64,000 nucleotides of DNA from Ferruginibacter sp. (GCA_013141115.1 JABFRP010000002.1:1910647-1974646), one strand, 5' to 3'; counted from the first letter of the stretch, positions 37,654 to 47,614 are shown. A program made the numbers and translations. Notes: generated by a model not told the origin, from the letters alone.

Positions 37654-38320
37654 AGTTTTGCCCCCTGATAAAGAAAAAATAAAATTGAAAGACAGAATTA
37701 AACATAAAGCCCACGAGCTGTTCATGCAATACGGTGTAAGATCGGTAACGATGGATGAAATAGCGGTGCAGATGGGGGCCAGTAAAAAAACCATTTACCA
37801 GTATTATGCCGATAAAGATGAGCTGGTAGATGCGGTAATGGTAGACATCATTAACCATAACCAGGATTGCTGCATGAAGGACAGGCAGTCGGCAAAAGAT
37901 GCCATTCATGAAGTTTTTTTAGCCATGGATATGATGCAGGAAATGTTCCAGAACATGAACCCCACCATTTTATTTGAGCTGGAAAAATATTATCCCAAAT
38001 CGTACGAAAAATTTAAACAGCATAAATATTCTTTCCTATACAAAGTAATGAAAGAGAATTTAGAGCGGGGCATTGCAGAAGAATTGTACCGCACCGATAT
38101 GGATATGGACATACTGATCAAGCTAAGGCTCGAATCGATGATGCTGCCTTTTAACCAGGGTTTATTTCCAAAAACAAAATACAGTTTAATAAAAGTAGAG
38201 GTAGAATTTACCACCCATTTTATTTTTGGCCTGGCCACTATAAAAGGGCATAAACTAATTACAAAATATCAACAAGACAGAACTAAAAAGATCAACTCGA
38301 ATGAAAAAATTTTGGCTTAG
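37622..38320 (+). CDS. TetR/AcrR-family transcriptional regulator of the efflux operon
   Basis: A 232-residue regulator with an N-terminal HTH at about 22-67 (ELFMQYGVRSVTMDEIAVQM, ASKKTIYQYYADKDELV) and a helical ligand-binding domain. The ATG at 37622 is chosen over an upstream in-frame TTG because the latter lies within the terminator T-run. The 3' end overlaps the TolC-like gene by 20 bases. TetR proteins of this arrangement usually repress the downstream RND pump and are released by its substrates. A perfect 11-bp inverted repeat covers the start codon and may be an autoregulatory site. Confidence 0.93.
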   Translation: METLATKKVSIVLPPDKEKIKLKDRIKHKAHELFMQYGVRSVTMDEIAVQMGASKKTIYQYYADKDELVDAVMVDIINHNQDCCMKDRQSAKDAIHEVFLAMDMMQEMFQNMNPTILFELEKYYPKSYEKFKQHKYSFLYKVMKENLERGIAEELYRTDMDMDILIKLRLESMMLPFNQGLFPKTKYSLIKVEVEFTTHFIFGLATIKGHKLITKYQQDRTKKINSNEKILA

Positions 38321-39701
38321 TAACATTGCTGCAACCGGCATGTTGTTATTATCTGCTGTTGTAACAGCACAGCAAAAAAATGAATTTAGCGTAAAGCAGG
38401 CGGTGGATTACGCCATGAAAAATGCAACGCAGGTAAAAAACGCTTTACTGGATGTAAAGGTACAGGAGCAGGTAAACAGGCAGATTACCGCAGCAGCTTA
38501 TCCGCAGGTAAATGCAAGCACTGGGTTTACGCACTATCCAAATGTAGCTGTTCAATCATTACCCAATTTTATTGGCCCGGCTACTTACCAGGTATTGATA
38601 GACGAAGCTGTAAAAAATGGTGCAGGTAATACCATCACTTTCCCCAGTGGGGGTTTTGGTAATATACAAGCGCAATTTGGTGTGCCATGGACGGCAAATG
38701 TTGGAGTAGATGTTAACCAGCTGTTGTTTGATGGGCAGGTTTTTATTGGCCTGATGGCCAGGGGAGCTGTACTGGACTATTACAAAAAAACCGCAGAAGT
38801 TACACAAGAACAAATTAAAGCCAATGTGATGAAAATATACTACCAGTTGGTAGTGGGAAAAAGCCAATTGGCTTCGTTGGATGCTAATATCAGCCGTTTT
38901 GAAAAATTGCTGAACGATACCCGGCAAATTTACAAAAATGGCTTTGCCGAAAAACTGGATGTAGATAAAGTAATGGTGCAGTTGAATAATATTAAAACCG
39001 AAAAAGAAAAAGTAGTAAACTCTCTTAGTGCAGGTAACAGCGGTTTAAAGTTTTTGTTGGGTATGCCGCAAAAAGAAGAATTGGTTTTATCAGATACCTT
39101 AAGTGAGGCAGAATTAAAAGATAATATCCTAAACGGAACTTATGATTATAAAGACAGGAAAGAATTTCAATTACTGACCGTAGCTGAAAAATTAGGTAGC
39201 TACAACATACGCCGGTATAAATTAAGTAAGTTACCCACTGTAGCAGCATTTGGCAGCTATAGCAAAAATGCCCAACGCAGTGCTTTTAATTTCTTTAATA
39301 AAGATGAATGGTTTACCACCTCATTGGTAGGTGTAAAAATTTCTATGCCGCTTTTTGATGGTTTTAAAAAAAATGCCCTTATACAACAAAGCAGGTACGA
39401 GCTGCAAAAAACACAAAACAGTATAACGCAGCTTAAACAAAATATAGATTATGATGTGGAGCAAAGCCGCATAAAAATGACCAGTGTATTGCTTACCATG
39501 GATAATCAAAAACAAAATACTGAACTGGCAGAAAAAGTATACAACAGCACTAAACTGAAATACGAACAGGGCCTGGGCAATAACCAGGAAATATATAATG
39601 CACAAACAGAATTAAAAGTAGCACAAACCAATTATTACAGCAGTTTGTATGATGCCATTACTGCAAAAATTGACTGGTTAAAAGCCGCAGGAAAATTATA
39701 A
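38301..39701 (+). CDS. TolC-family outer-membrane efflux protein
   Basis: A 466-residue protein with a signal peptide ending VTAQ. Two outer-membrane-efflux repeats follow (EFSVKQAVDYAMKNATQVKNA near 27-47 and long helical stretches to the end). It would form the trimeric outer-membrane duct of a tripartite RND pump. It overlaps the TetR gene by 20 bases and precedes the periplasmic adaptor by 30 bases, so the four genes form one operon. Confidence 0.93.
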   Translation: MKKFWLSNIAATGMLLLSAVVTAQQKNEFSVKQAVDYAMKNATQVKNALLDVKVQEQVNRQITAAAYPQVNASTGFTHYPNVAVQSLPNFIGPATYQVLIDEAVKNGAGNTITFPSGGFGNIQAQFGVPWTANVGVDVNQLLFDGQVFIGLMARGAVLDYYKKTAEVTQEQIKANVMKIYYQLVVGKSQLASLDANISRFEKLLNDTRQIYKNGFAEKLDVDKVMVQLNNIKTEKEKVVNSLSAGNSGLKFLLGMPQKEELVLSDTLSEAELKDNILNGTYDYKDRKEFQLLTVAEKLGSYNIRRYKLSKLPTVAAFGSYSKNAQRSAFNFFNKDEWFTTSLVGVKISMPLFDGFKKNALIQQSRYELQKTQNSITQLKQNIDYDVEQSRIKMTSVLLTMDNQKQNTELAEKVYNSTKLKYEQGLGNNQEIYNAQTELKVAQTNYYSSLYDAITAKIDWLKAAGKL

Positions 39702-39731
39702 ACCATAAACATTAAGTATCAAAACTAATAT

Positions 39732-40940
39732 ATGAAACAGACAAAAACATTTGGATGGATTGTAGCAGCTTCTTTATTTCTTGCAAGTTGTGGGGATAGT
39801 AAAAAAGAAGGTAATGCAGCTATCAATGATAAAAAAGCGCAGTTGGAAAAACTGAAAAGCGATAAAACAAAAAATGAGGAGCAAATAGCAAAATTGCAGG
39901 CAGAGCTTTTAAAATTAGATACCACCAGCGTTAACCCGGCAAAGGTGAAACTGGTAGCAACAGTTCCGGTAGTGTTGCAAAAATTTGCACATTATATAGA
40001 ATTGCAGGGAAGGGTGGATGCAGAGAATATATCTTACATCTCTCCAAGAACCGGCGGCGGACAAGTAAAAGCCGTATTGGTTAAGCAGGGTGATTATGTA
40101 AAAAAAGGACAATTACTGCTTAAACTGGATGACGCAATTCTGCGCCAGACCGTGGTTGCTTCAAAACAACAGCTGGAAGGTATAAAAACACAACTGGGTT
40201 ACGCTAAAAACATTTACCAACGCCAGAAAAATCTTTGGGATCAGGGTATTGGTACCGAAGTACAATTGATCTCTGCTAAAACAAATGTTACCAGTTTAGA
40301 AAACCAGTTGGATGCAGCAGGCGAGCAGGTTAAAACTTTGCAGGAGCAATTGAATACCGCAAATGTTTACAGTGATGTAAGCGGCGTAGCAGATGTAGTT
40401 AATATTCGTGTAGGTGAAACCTTTACAGGAATGAGTGCAGCTGGCCCCCAAATTAAAATAGTAAATACCAGCACCCTTAAAGCAGTAAGCAATCTTCCCG
40501 AAAATTATTTAGGTACAGTTACAAAAGGCACAACAGTGGTGGTTGAATTACCAGATGCACATAAAATCATTAATACTACAGTAAGTTTTACCGGTGCATC
40601 TATTGATCTTATTAACAGGGGCTTTGTGGTGGAAGCAAAACTTCCTTCCGATCCTTCATTAAAACCCAACCTTATTGCTTTAATGAAGATCAGGGATTAT
40701 AATGCAGAAAATGCTATTGCCATCCCCTTAAATACTTTACAAAATGATGAAAAAGGAAAATTTGTAATGGTGGCCAGTTTAGAAAATGGAAAATTAGTGG
40801 CTAGAAAACGCCCTGTAGTTATTGGAATGCTGAATAACGATATACTGGAAATTAAAACCGGACTTAAACCAGGCGAAGCTTTAATAACTGAAGGCTACGC
40901 CGGATTATATGAAGGGCAGCCGTTAAAAACACAATTGTAA
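39732..40940 (+). CDS. RND efflux periplasmic adaptor (membrane fusion protein, lipoprotein)
   Basis: The 402-residue protein has a lipoprotein signal (lipobox LASC, Cys18-20 region) followed by a coiled-coil stretch of KAQLEKLKSD type. A biotinyl-lipoyl-like segment (ISPRTGGGQVKAVLVKQGDYVKKGQLL, described here by position about 98-125), an alpha-hairpin and beta-barrel domains follow. It would link the inner-membrane pump to the TolC-like duct. It lies 47 bases before the pump gene. The extra N-terminal coiled coil before the adaptor domains is a common Bacteroidota variant. Confidence 0.93.
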   Translation: MKQTKTFGWIVAASLFLASCGDSKKEGNAAINDKKAQLEKLKSDKTKNEEQIAKLQAELLKLDTTSVNPAKVKLVATVPVVLQKFAHYIELQGRVDAENISYISPRTGGGQVKAVLVKQGDYVKKGQLLLKLDDAILRQTVVASKQQLEGIKTQLGYAKNIYQRQKNLWDQGIGTEVQLISAKTNVTSLENQLDAAGEQVKTLQEQLNTANVYSDVSGVADVVNIRVGETFTGMSAAGPQIKIVNTSTLKAVSNLPENYLGTVTKGTTVVVELPDAHKIINTTVSFTGASIDLINRGFVVEAKLPSDPSLKPNLIALMKIRDYNAENAIAIPLNTLQNDEKGKFVMVASLENGKLVARKRPVVIGMLNNDILEIKTGLKPGEALITEGYAGLYEGQPLKTQL

Positions 40941-40987
40941 AGTACAATTTTCCTAACGTATACATGGTATACCAATAAAATAATTAT

Positions 40988-43900
40988 ATGATTTCCGACG
41001 TAATAAAAAAGATGACGAAGGGTTATGACAGCATAGACAAACAGTTTAAGCCTACTACCTGGAGTATAAGAAATAAAACAACTGTTTACCTCATTATGTT
41101 GTTTGTAACATTGTGGGGCGTTAACCAGTTTGTAACCTTACCTAAAGAGCAGTTTCCTGATATTGTTATTCCTACTATTTATGTACAAACTATTTATGTA
41201 GGTAACTCACCCAAGGATATTGAAAACCTGGTAACCCGGCCAATTGAAAAACAAATTAAAGGCATTACCGGGGCAAAAATTAAAAAATTTACCAGTACAT
41301 CTCAGCAGGATTTTTCTTCTGTTATTGTAGAATTTGATACAGATGTAAAAACAGATATCGCTTTACAAAAAGTTAAAGATGCGTTGGATAAAGCCAAGCA
41401 GGATCTGCCAACCGACCTTACCCAACAACCCACTGCATTGGAAGTAAACCTTAGCGATCAGCCCATCATGTATGTAAACCTGAGTGGCGATTATGATATG
41501 GTGAGGCTTAAAAAAATTGCAGATGATCTGAAAGATAAACTGGAAGAAATTACACAGATCAACCGTATTGATATTGTGGGTGCACCCGAGCGTGAGTTTC
41601 AGATAAATGTAGATAACAACCGTATGCAGGCTGCCGGAGTTACTTTTGATGATATCAGCAATGCAGTAGCAAGAGAGAATATGGACATCTCTGGTGGTTT
41701 GCTGGATGTAGGCAGCATGAAAAGAAACCTGCAGTTAAAAGGCCAGTTTCATACTACTTATGATATTGAAAAAGTATTGGTGAGGAATAACAAAGGCTTT
41801 CCTATTTATTTAAAAGATATTGCTGTTATTAAGGATACCACTAAAGATGTGGAAAGTTATGCCCGCCTTGATGGTAAAAATGTGGTTACATTAAACATCA
41901 TTAAACGTAGTGGCGAAAACCTTATAGAAACCAGTGATGCAGTAAAAAAAGTAGTAGAAGAAAATAAGGGCGTAATATATCCTGATGATCTTAAAACAGT
42001 AATCACCGGCGATCAGAGTATTAAAACCAGAACTTCATTTACTGATCTGGTAAACTCCATTATCATCGGGTTTATTTTGGTGCTGATAGTACTGATGTTT
42101 TTTATGGGTGTTACTAATGCATTCTTTGTGGCGTTAAGTGTGCCGCTTAGTATGTTTGTGGCATTTGTGTTTTTACCGGGTGCCGATTTAATTGTTGGTA
42201 CGCATGTAACCCTCAATTTTATAGTACTGTTTGCATTACTGTTTGGGCTGGGTATTATTGTGGATGATGCCATTGTGGTAATAGAAAATACGCACCGTAT
42301 TTTTATGGATCATAAAGGAAAAATGACGGTGTTTGAAGCTACCAAATTAGCTGCCGGAGAAGTATTCATCCCGGTGCTTGCCGGTACACTTACCACACTG
42401 GCCCCTTTCTTCCCGTTATTGTTCTGGCCGGGTATTATTGGCCGTTTTATGGTGTACCTGCCTACCATGTTAATTTTTACACTGGCTGCTTCGTTAGTAG
42501 TGGCATTTATTATGAACCCTGTTTTTGCCGTTGATTTTATGAATCATCCGGAAGCAGAAAAGAAAGAACCTAAGTCGGCCATATTTAAAAAACCAGTGTT
42601 TTGGATAACTGTGGTAGTAGGCATTTGTCTCGATTTTCTTCATGCACCTTTCTTTGGTAATTTGCTCCTTTTCTTTTTATTGCTGGTAATATTATACCGG
42701 TATGTGTTGGAAAATGCGATCCATTATTTTCAGAATCATGCATTGCCATGGATAATGAATCATTACGAAACGCTGTTGCGTTGGGCACTAAAAGGCTGGC
42801 GCCCGGTTCATCTGTTAATTGGTATCGTTGTCCTCCTTTTTTTATCAATAGGTATTTTTGTAGCATCAATACAATCAGGCAGAGTAGGTATTGCATTCTT
42901 TCCAAAAGCAGATCCTAACCAGATATATGTGTACCTCAAATTACCGGTAGGAACCAGTGTGCAATACACCGATTCTATAACACATGTGCTGGAAGATAAA
43001 GTAACCAAAGTATTGGGGGTAGATTATGCCACTAATAAAACAAATCCGATTGTAGAAAGTATCATTGCCAATGTGGCTATTGGTGCAAGCGATCCTGCAG
43101 CAGGCGATAGAAGTACCAGGAGCGAACTGGGTAGGATACAGGTATCATTTGTGGAATTTGAGCAAAGGCATGGTGTGGGTACCAAACCCTACCTTGATAA
43201 AATTCGTGCAGAATTGAAAGGTATACCGGGCGCAGAGATCAGTGTGGACCAGGAAAGCGGCGGCCCTCCAACAGATCCCCCGATTAATATTGAAATAGCC
43301 AGCGAAGATTTTGATAACCTGGTAAAAACTTCTGTTAATCTGAAGAACTATTTAGATTCTATCCAGGTGCCAGGTGTGGAAGAATTGAAAATGGATGTTG
43401 ACCTGAACAACCCGGAAATTACACTTACTGTTGACCGTGAGCGTGCATTGGTACAGGGTGTTTCTTCTGCACAGATCGGTATGGCCATACGTACCGCATT
43501 GTTTGGTAAAGAAGTATCTAAAATAAAAGAAGGTAAGGACGAATATAAAATTCAGTTGCGCATTGATGAAACCCAAAGAAAGGACCTGAGCAATTTACTG
43601 AACATGCGTATCTCTTTTCAGGATATGGCTGCTGGCGGTGCTGTTAAAAATATCCCTATCAGTGCATTGGTTAAGGTAGAGCCTACCAGCACTTTTGGTA
43701 GTGTAAAACGTAAAAACCAGAAAAGAGTGATCACACTCCGCTCTAACGTGCTAACTACACAGGGGTATAATGCAACAGCAGTAAACCAGGTAATTGCTAC
43801 TTATATTGCCGACTTTACCAAAAAAGGTGATGGCGTTACCATTAAACAAACCGGTGAAGGTGAACAACAGGCAGAGACCGGTGCATTTTTAGGAGGCGCA

Positions 43901-44602
43901 TTATTGATTGCACTAGGCCTTATTTTACTTACACTGGTAATGCAGTTTAACTCTATAAGTAAATCGGTGATCATTTTATCCGAGATCGTATTTAGTGTAA
44001 TTGGTGTATTGCTTGGTTTTGCAATTACAGGTATGGAAGCTTCAGTATTAATGACCGGGTTAGGTATTGTGGGGCTTGCAGGTATTGTGGTAAAAAATGG
44101 TATACTGGTAATTGAGTTTGCAGAGGAATTACGCAGCAGAGGCATGAAGACAAGGGAAGCGGTGATAGAGGCTGGTAAAACACGTATCATTCCCGTATTG
44201 TTAACGGCATTGGCAGCTATACTGGCCTTTATTCCAATTGCAGTAGGTTTCAATATCAACTTTGTTACATTGTTTTCCGAACTGAATCCGCATATTTACT
44301 TCGGTGGCGATAACGTGGCTTTCTGGAAACCTTTAAGCTGGACGATCATCTTTGGTTTGGCATTTGCATTCTTTATGACATTGATTATCGTACCATCAAT
44401 GTACTTGATTGCAGAAAGATTAAGAAGGCCTATGCGTAATGTATTTGGTGGTAAATGGATCAGCTTCCTGGGTATTCCACCAATGATCATCATATTTATG
44501 TTCCTGATGATCTGGATGATGATCAGGCAAAAGATTAAAGTAGCTAAAAGAAAATTAAAAATGAAAGATGCCGGCGATAAATGGAATGGTAGCTGGTTCT
44601 AA
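40988..44602 (+). CDS. RND-family efflux pump permease (AcrB/HAE type)
   Basis: A 1204-residue inner-membrane transporter, longer than E. coli AcrB (1049). The N-terminal helix is followed by the porter domain (FVTLPKEQFPDI, NSPKDIENLVTRPIE), then the helix bundle with the proton-relay pair in GIIVDDAIVVIEN, and a second half repeating this layout (MTGLGIVGLAGIVVKNGILVIEF). Extra length lies in a membrane segment after the first half (about 530-600) and at the basic C-terminus (about 1160-1204). Substrates are not deducible; the VKNGILV variant and the divergence from AcrB fit the broad HAE/ACR family of Bacteroidota. Confidence 0.95.
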   Translation: MISDVIKKMTKGYDSIDKQFKPTTWSIRNKTTVYLIMLFVTLWGVNQFVTLPKEQFPDIVIPTIYVQTIYVGNSPKDIENLVTRPIEKQIKGITGAKIKKFTSTSQQDFSSVIVEFDTDVKTDIALQKVKDALDKAKQDLPTDLTQQPTALEVNLSDQPIMYVNLSGDYDMVRLKKIADDLKDKLEEITQINRIDIVGAPEREFQINVDNNRMQAAGVTFDDISNAVARENMDISGGLLDVGSMKRNLQLKGQFHTTYDIEKVLVRNNKGFPIYLKDIAVIKDTTKDVESYARLDGKNVVTLNIIKRSGENLIETSDAVKKVVEENKGVIYPDDLKTVITGDQSIKTRTSFTDLVNSIIIGFILVLIVLMFFMGVTNAFFVALSVPLSMFVAFVFLPGADLIVGTHVTLNFIVLFALLFGLGIIVDDAIVVIENTHRIFMDHKGKMTVFEATKLAAGEVFIPVLAGTLTTLAPFFPLLFWPGIIGRFMVYLPTMLIFTLAASLVVAFIMNPVFAVDFMNHPEAEKKEPKSAIFKKPVFWITVVVGICLDFLHAPFFGNLLLFFLLLVILYRYVLENAIHYFQNHALPWIMNHYETLLRWALKGWRPVHLLIGIVVLLFLSIGIFVASIQSGRVGIAFFPKADPNQIYVYLKLPVGTSVQYTDSITHVLEDKVTKVLGVDYATNKTNPIVESIIANVAIGASDPAAGDRSTRSELGRIQVSFVEFEQRHGVGTKPYLDKIRAELKGIPGAEISVDQESGGPPTDPPINIEIASEDFDNLVKTSVNLKNYLDSIQVPGVEELKMDVDLNNPEITLTVDRERALVQGVSSAQIGMAIRTALFGKEVSKIKEGKDEYKIQLRIDETQRKDLSNLLNMRISFQDMAAGGAVKNIPISALVKVEPTSTFGSVKRKNQKRVITLRSNVLTTQGYNATAVNQVIATYIADFTKKGDGVTIKQTGEGEQQAETGAFLGGALLIALGLILLTLVMQFNSISKSVIILSEIVFSVIGVLLGFAITGMEASVLMTGLGIVGLAGIVVKNGILVIEFAEELRSRGMKTREAVIEAGKTRIIPVLLTALAAILAFIPIAVGFNINFVTLFSELNPHIYFGGDNVAFWKPLSWTIIFGLAFAFFMTLIIVPSMYLIAERLRRPMRNVFGGKWISFLGIPPMIIIFMFLMIWMMIRQKIKVAKRKLKMKDAGDKWNGSWF

Positions 44603-44624
44603 AACCAGGTTATAATGGTTCATA

Positions 44625-44662
44625 AAAAACTGCTGCTCATGAAAATGGGTGGCAGTTTTTAA
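44625..44662 (+). terminator. Intrinsic terminator of the efflux operon
   Basis: AAAAACTGC pairs with GCAGTTTTT around an 18-base loop, ending in a T-run, 22 bases after the pump gene stop codon. Confidence 0.7.
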
Positions 44663-44729
44663 TTCCGTTCATCATAATTTTGGGATAATAAATTTTTGAT
44701 TCATAATATCTTCACATAAAAATATAACC

Positions 44730-45518
44730 ATGGCAACAGCACACGAAATTGATTACAAAATTTACGGAGAAGAACTTCAGTTTGTAGAAATTGAATTAGA
44801 CCCCAATGAAACCGCCATTGCAGAAAGCGGTGCCTTTATGATGATGGACAATGGCATTGAAATGCATACCATTTTTGGCGATGGCAGCCAGCAGCAGGAT
44901 AATAGTATTTTGGGTAAATTATTCAGTGCAGGCAAACGCTTATTGGTTGGAGAAAGTTTATTTATGACAGCCTTTACCAATTCTGGTCAGGGAAAAAAAC
45001 GGGTAAGCTTTGCAGCACCTTACACCGGAAAAATAATTGTATTTGATCTGGCAAAATTGGGCGGAAAGATCATTGCACAAAAAGATGCTTTTTTATGTGC
45101 AGCCAAAGGCGTAAGCATTGGTATTGAATTTCAAAAAAGATTAGGTACCGGTATTTTTGGTGGCGAAGGTTTTATTATGGAAAAACTGGAAGGCGATGGT
45201 TATGCATTTGCACACGCAGGTGGTTACATTATAGAAAAAGATTTACAGCCCGGAGAAATTTTGAAAGTTGATACCGGTTGTATTGTGGCCTACACCCCCA
45301 ATGTAGATTTTGATATAGAAATGGTGAGGGGAATTAAAAACTGGATGTTTGGTGGCGAAGGTTTATTTTTTGCAAAACTTACCGGCCCCGGTAAAGTGTG
45401 GTTACAAAGTTTACCTATCAGCCGCCTGGCAGGCAGGTTGCAGCAATACACTTACCATAGAAAAGAAGAAGGAAGTATTTTGGGAGGGTTGGGTAATTTA
45501 CTGGATGGAAGAGAATAG
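44730..45518 (+). CDS. AIM24 / TIGR00266 family protein
   Basis: The 262-residue all-beta protein belongs to the AIM24 (TIGR00266) family: FVEIELDPNETAIAESGAFM, the glycine-rich GTGIFGGEGFIMEKLEG, and AGGYIIEKDLQPGE. The late segment WMFGGEGLFFAKLTGPGKVWLQSLP is a hallmark. No enzymatic activity has been established; the mitochondrial relative has a role in inner-membrane organisation. It appears monocistronic, with terminators on both sides. Confidence 0.9.
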   Translation: MATAHEIDYKIYGEELQFVEIELDPNETAIAESGAFMMMDNGIEMHTIFGDGSQQQDNSILGKLFSAGKRLLVGESLFMTAFTNSGQGKKRVSFAAPYTGKIIVFDLAKLGGKIIAQKDAFLCAAKGVSIGIEFQKRLGTGIFGGEGFIMEKLEGDGYAFAHAGGYIIEKDLQPGEILKVDTGCIVAYTPNVDFDIEMVRGIKNWMFGGEGLFFAKLTGPGKVWLQSLPISRLAGRLQQYTYHRKEEGSILGGLGNLLDGRE

Positions 45519-45544
45519 GAAAGTATAAAAGTATATAAAGTATC

Positions 45545-45579
45545 AAGGTTGCCGCTTTTAAAAGCGGCAACCTTTTTTT
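45545..45579 (+). terminator. Intrinsic terminator after the AIM24-family gene
   Basis: AAGGTTGCCGCTTTT and AAAAGCGGCAACCTT form a perfect 15-bp palindromic stem followed by five more T residues. It is among the strongest terminators in the window. Confidence 0.9.
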
Positions 45580-45613
45580 ATGCCGGGCCAGGTTTTTACA
45601 AAAATAAATTTGG

Positions 45614-45641
45614 TTGTTAAATTCCATTAATCGTATATTTG
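45614..45641 (+). promoter_or_regulatory. Promoter of the arsenic operon
   Basis: TTG (45614-45616), a 17-base spacer and TATATTTG (45634-45641) match the Bacteroidota -33/-7 consensus exactly. The predicted transcript begins about 12 bases before the ATG at 45659. The ArsR protein encoded in the operon is the likely repressor here. Confidence 0.75.
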
Positions 45642-45658
45642 CGATATAAGATTAAAAA

Positions 45659-46276
45659 ATGAATCTAAAACAACACTGGGAAAATGTTTTTACCACAAAA
45701 CAGGTAAACGAAGTAAGTTGGTACCAGCCAACACCGCAGGAGTCGATAGACTTTATACAACAACTGGGCCTTTCTAAAAAAGCTTCCATTATAGATATTG
45801 GCGGCGGCGATAGTTTTTTGGTAGATCATTTGTTAAACATGGGTTATACCAATATTACATTGCTGGATATATCGCAGGCGGCAATTGATAAAGTGAAAAA
45901 CCGCCTGGGCGAAAAGGCAAACCGTGTTACATGGATTGTATCCAACATCTTGGATTTTAAAACTAATATACAGTACGATTGCTGGCACGACAGAGCAGCT
46001 TTTCATTTTTTAACTACAGCAGAAGAAGTAGCATCATACCTGGCTATTGCACAAAAAAATGTAAAACCTGCTGGAAAAATGATCATCGGCACTTTTTCTG
46101 ATAACGGCCCCGAAAAATGCAGCGGCCTTCCGGTAAAACAGTACGACGAAACATTACTCAGTAATACTTTACAAAAATGGTTCGAAAAAATTAAATGCAT
46201 TACCACCAACCACATTACACCTTTTAAAACAGTGCAAAATTTTTTGTTCTGCAGCTTTCAAAAATTAAGTACTTAA
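45659..46276 (+). CDS. Class I SAM-dependent methyltransferase, first gene of the arsenic operon
   Basis: A 205-residue methyltransferase with W-Y-Q-P-T-P near the N-terminus, the SAM-binding loop IIDIGGGDSFLVDHLL (about 40-55), LLDISQAAIDKVK and the post-I acidic residues. The family (methyltransferase 12/25-like) is widespread and often annotated only by fold; relatives include thiopurine- and tellurite-type enzymes. It starts the operon and ends 3 bases before arsR, so an arsenic- or thiol-related substrate is possible, but the substrate cannot be read from sequence. The start is supported by a well-placed promoter. Confidence 0.85.
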   Translation: MNLKQHWENVFTTKQVNEVSWYQPTPQESIDFIQQLGLSKKASIIDIGGGDSFLVDHLLNMGYTNITLLDISQAAIDKVKNRLGEKANRVTWIVSNILDFKTNIQYDCWHDRAAFHFLTTAEEVASYLAIAQKNVKPAGKMIIGTFSDNGPEKCSGLPVKQYDETLLSNTLQKWFEKIKCITTNHITPFKTVQNFLFCSFQKLST

Positions 46277-46279
46277 ACT

Positions 46280-46615
46280 ATGGCCATTCATAAAAAAGAA
46301 GCATTCACTCAAAAAGAACAGGATCTGGCAGAATTTGCCAAAGCATTAGCACACCCAGCCCGTATTGCTATATTAAAAGTACTGGCGGAGCATAATGAAT
46401 GTATCTGCGGAGAAATTGTAGAAGTATTACCATTAGCACAAAGCACCGTTAGCCAGCATTTAAAAGAATTAAAAAATGCAGGTTTAATTACCGGTACGGT
46501 TGATGGGCCACGCAGTTGCTACTGTATTAACTGGAAAGCTTTTGAAAAATTTATGGGAGAGTTTAGCTTTCTGTTTAATAAACTTAAAGTGCAGAACGAA
46601 AAGGCATGTTGTTAA
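46280..46615 (+). CDS. arsR: ArsR-family metalloregulatory repressor
   Basis: The 111-residue winged-helix repressor has the metal-sensing ECICGE segment in or before the recognition helices, the DNA-binding [19 protein letters not shown], further cysteines in SCYCINW and a Cys-Cys C-terminus. ArsR proteins leave their operator on binding As(III) or Sb(III) via cysteine thiols. It is the second gene of the operon and would control the promoter ahead of the methyltransferase gene. Its stop codon falls inside the left end of a repeat-like element. Confidence 0.93.
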   Translation: MAIHKKEAFTQKEQDLAEFAKALAHPARIAILKVLAEHNECICGEIVEVLPLAQSTVSQHLKELKNAGLITGTVDGPRSCYCINWKAFEKFMGEFSFLFNKLKVQNEKACC

Positions 46616-46737
46616 AGCCCCTTCCGTCCCCAACTTGTTGGGGTGAACTATGGAGGAGATTATTGCGAAGAAAAGTAATAAATAAGTTGATTTTTAACCG
46701 CTCCTGTAAAAGCCTCTTCAGGGGTTTGGGGCTCTAA
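46612..46737. repeat. MITE-like element between arsR and arsM
   Basis: The ends TTAAAGCCCC (46612-46621) and GGGGCTCTAA (46728-46737) are inverted with one mismatch. Inside is a perfect palindrome CCCCAAC-TT-GTTGGGG (46628-46643). The stretch of about 126 bp has no reading frame of note. Such GC-rich-ended short elements are scattered in Bacteroidota genomes, but no second copy is in this window. Confidence 0.55.
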
Positions 46738-46748
46738 ATAGTATAGCC

Positions 46749-47606
46749 ATGAACAATGATTTAAAAATGAAAGAACTCGTAAGAGAAAAGTATGCCGCCA
46801 TTGCGGAACAAAGCCAAACTCAAAATGCCACATCTTGCTGCGGCGCTACATCATCCTGTTGTGGTGATGAAGTGTACAATATTATGGCAGATGATTACAC
46901 TAAACTGGAAGGGTACAACCCTGATGCAGATTTAGGATTGGGTTGCGGATTGCCTACCGAATTTGCTAAAATAAAAGAAGGAGATACCGTAATTGATTTA
47001 GGAAGCGGTGCTGGTAATGATGCCTTTATTGCCCGTCGTTTTGTGGGCGAAAAAGGAAAAGTAGTGGGGGTTGATTTTACACCTGCAATGATTAACAAAG
47101 CCAGAACCAATGCAGAAAAACAAGAATTGAATAATGTTGAATTCAGGTTAGGCGATATCGATGATATGCCGGTTACCAGTAATTATGCTAATGTAATTGT
47201 AAGTAATTGTGTATTGAATTTGGTGCCTAACAAACACAAAGTGATCAGTGAAATTTTCAGGGTTTTAAAACCCGGCGGCCATTTTTCTATCAGTGATATT
47301 GTACTGGAAGGTGCTTTGCCTGCCAAATGGAAAGAAGTGGCAGAATTGTATGCAGGTTGTGTATCAGGCGCTATTCAAAAGCAGGTGTACCTGGAAATAA
47401 TTGAACAGGCAGGTTTTAAAAATATCAGTTTACAAAAAGATAAAGCCATTGTTATTCCTCATGCTATTTTGGCAAATTATTTAAGCGCAGATGAAATTGC
47501 CGAATATAAAAAAGGACAAACAAAAATTACCAGTATTACTGTGTATGCAGAAAAACCTGCTAAAGATGAAAGGAATTGTTGTGAACCGGGAAGTGGTTGC
47601 TGTTAA
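46749..47606 (+). CDS. arsM: Arsenite methyltransferase
   Basis: A 285-residue SAM-dependent enzyme that methylates As(III). The SAM loop is VIDLGSGAGNDAF. Three cysteines at the positions used by ArsM for arsenic binding are present: Cys66 (GLGCGLP), Cys154 (SNCVLNL) and Cys204 (YAGCVSG). Additional cysteine pairs flank the core: SCCG twice near 29-39 and NCCEPGSGCC at the C-terminus, which may hold As(III). The internal Met7 is an alternative start. It lies between arsR and an acetyltransferase in a complete arsenic operon. Confidence 0.95.
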   Translation: MNNDLKMKELVREKYAAIAEQSQTQNATSCCGATSSCCGDEVYNIMADDYTKLEGYNPDADLGLGCGLPTEFAKIKEGDTVIDLGSGAGNDAFIARRFVGEKGKVVGVDFTPAMINKARTNAEKQELNNVEFRLGDIDDMPVTSNYANVIVSNCVLNLVPNKHKVISEIFRVLKPGGHFSISDIVLEGALPAKWKEVAELYAGCVSGAIQKQVYLEIIEQAGFKNISLQKDKAIVIPHAILANYLSADEIAEYKKGQTKITSITVYAEKPAKDERNCCEPGSGCC

Positions 47607-47614
47607 AATATTTT

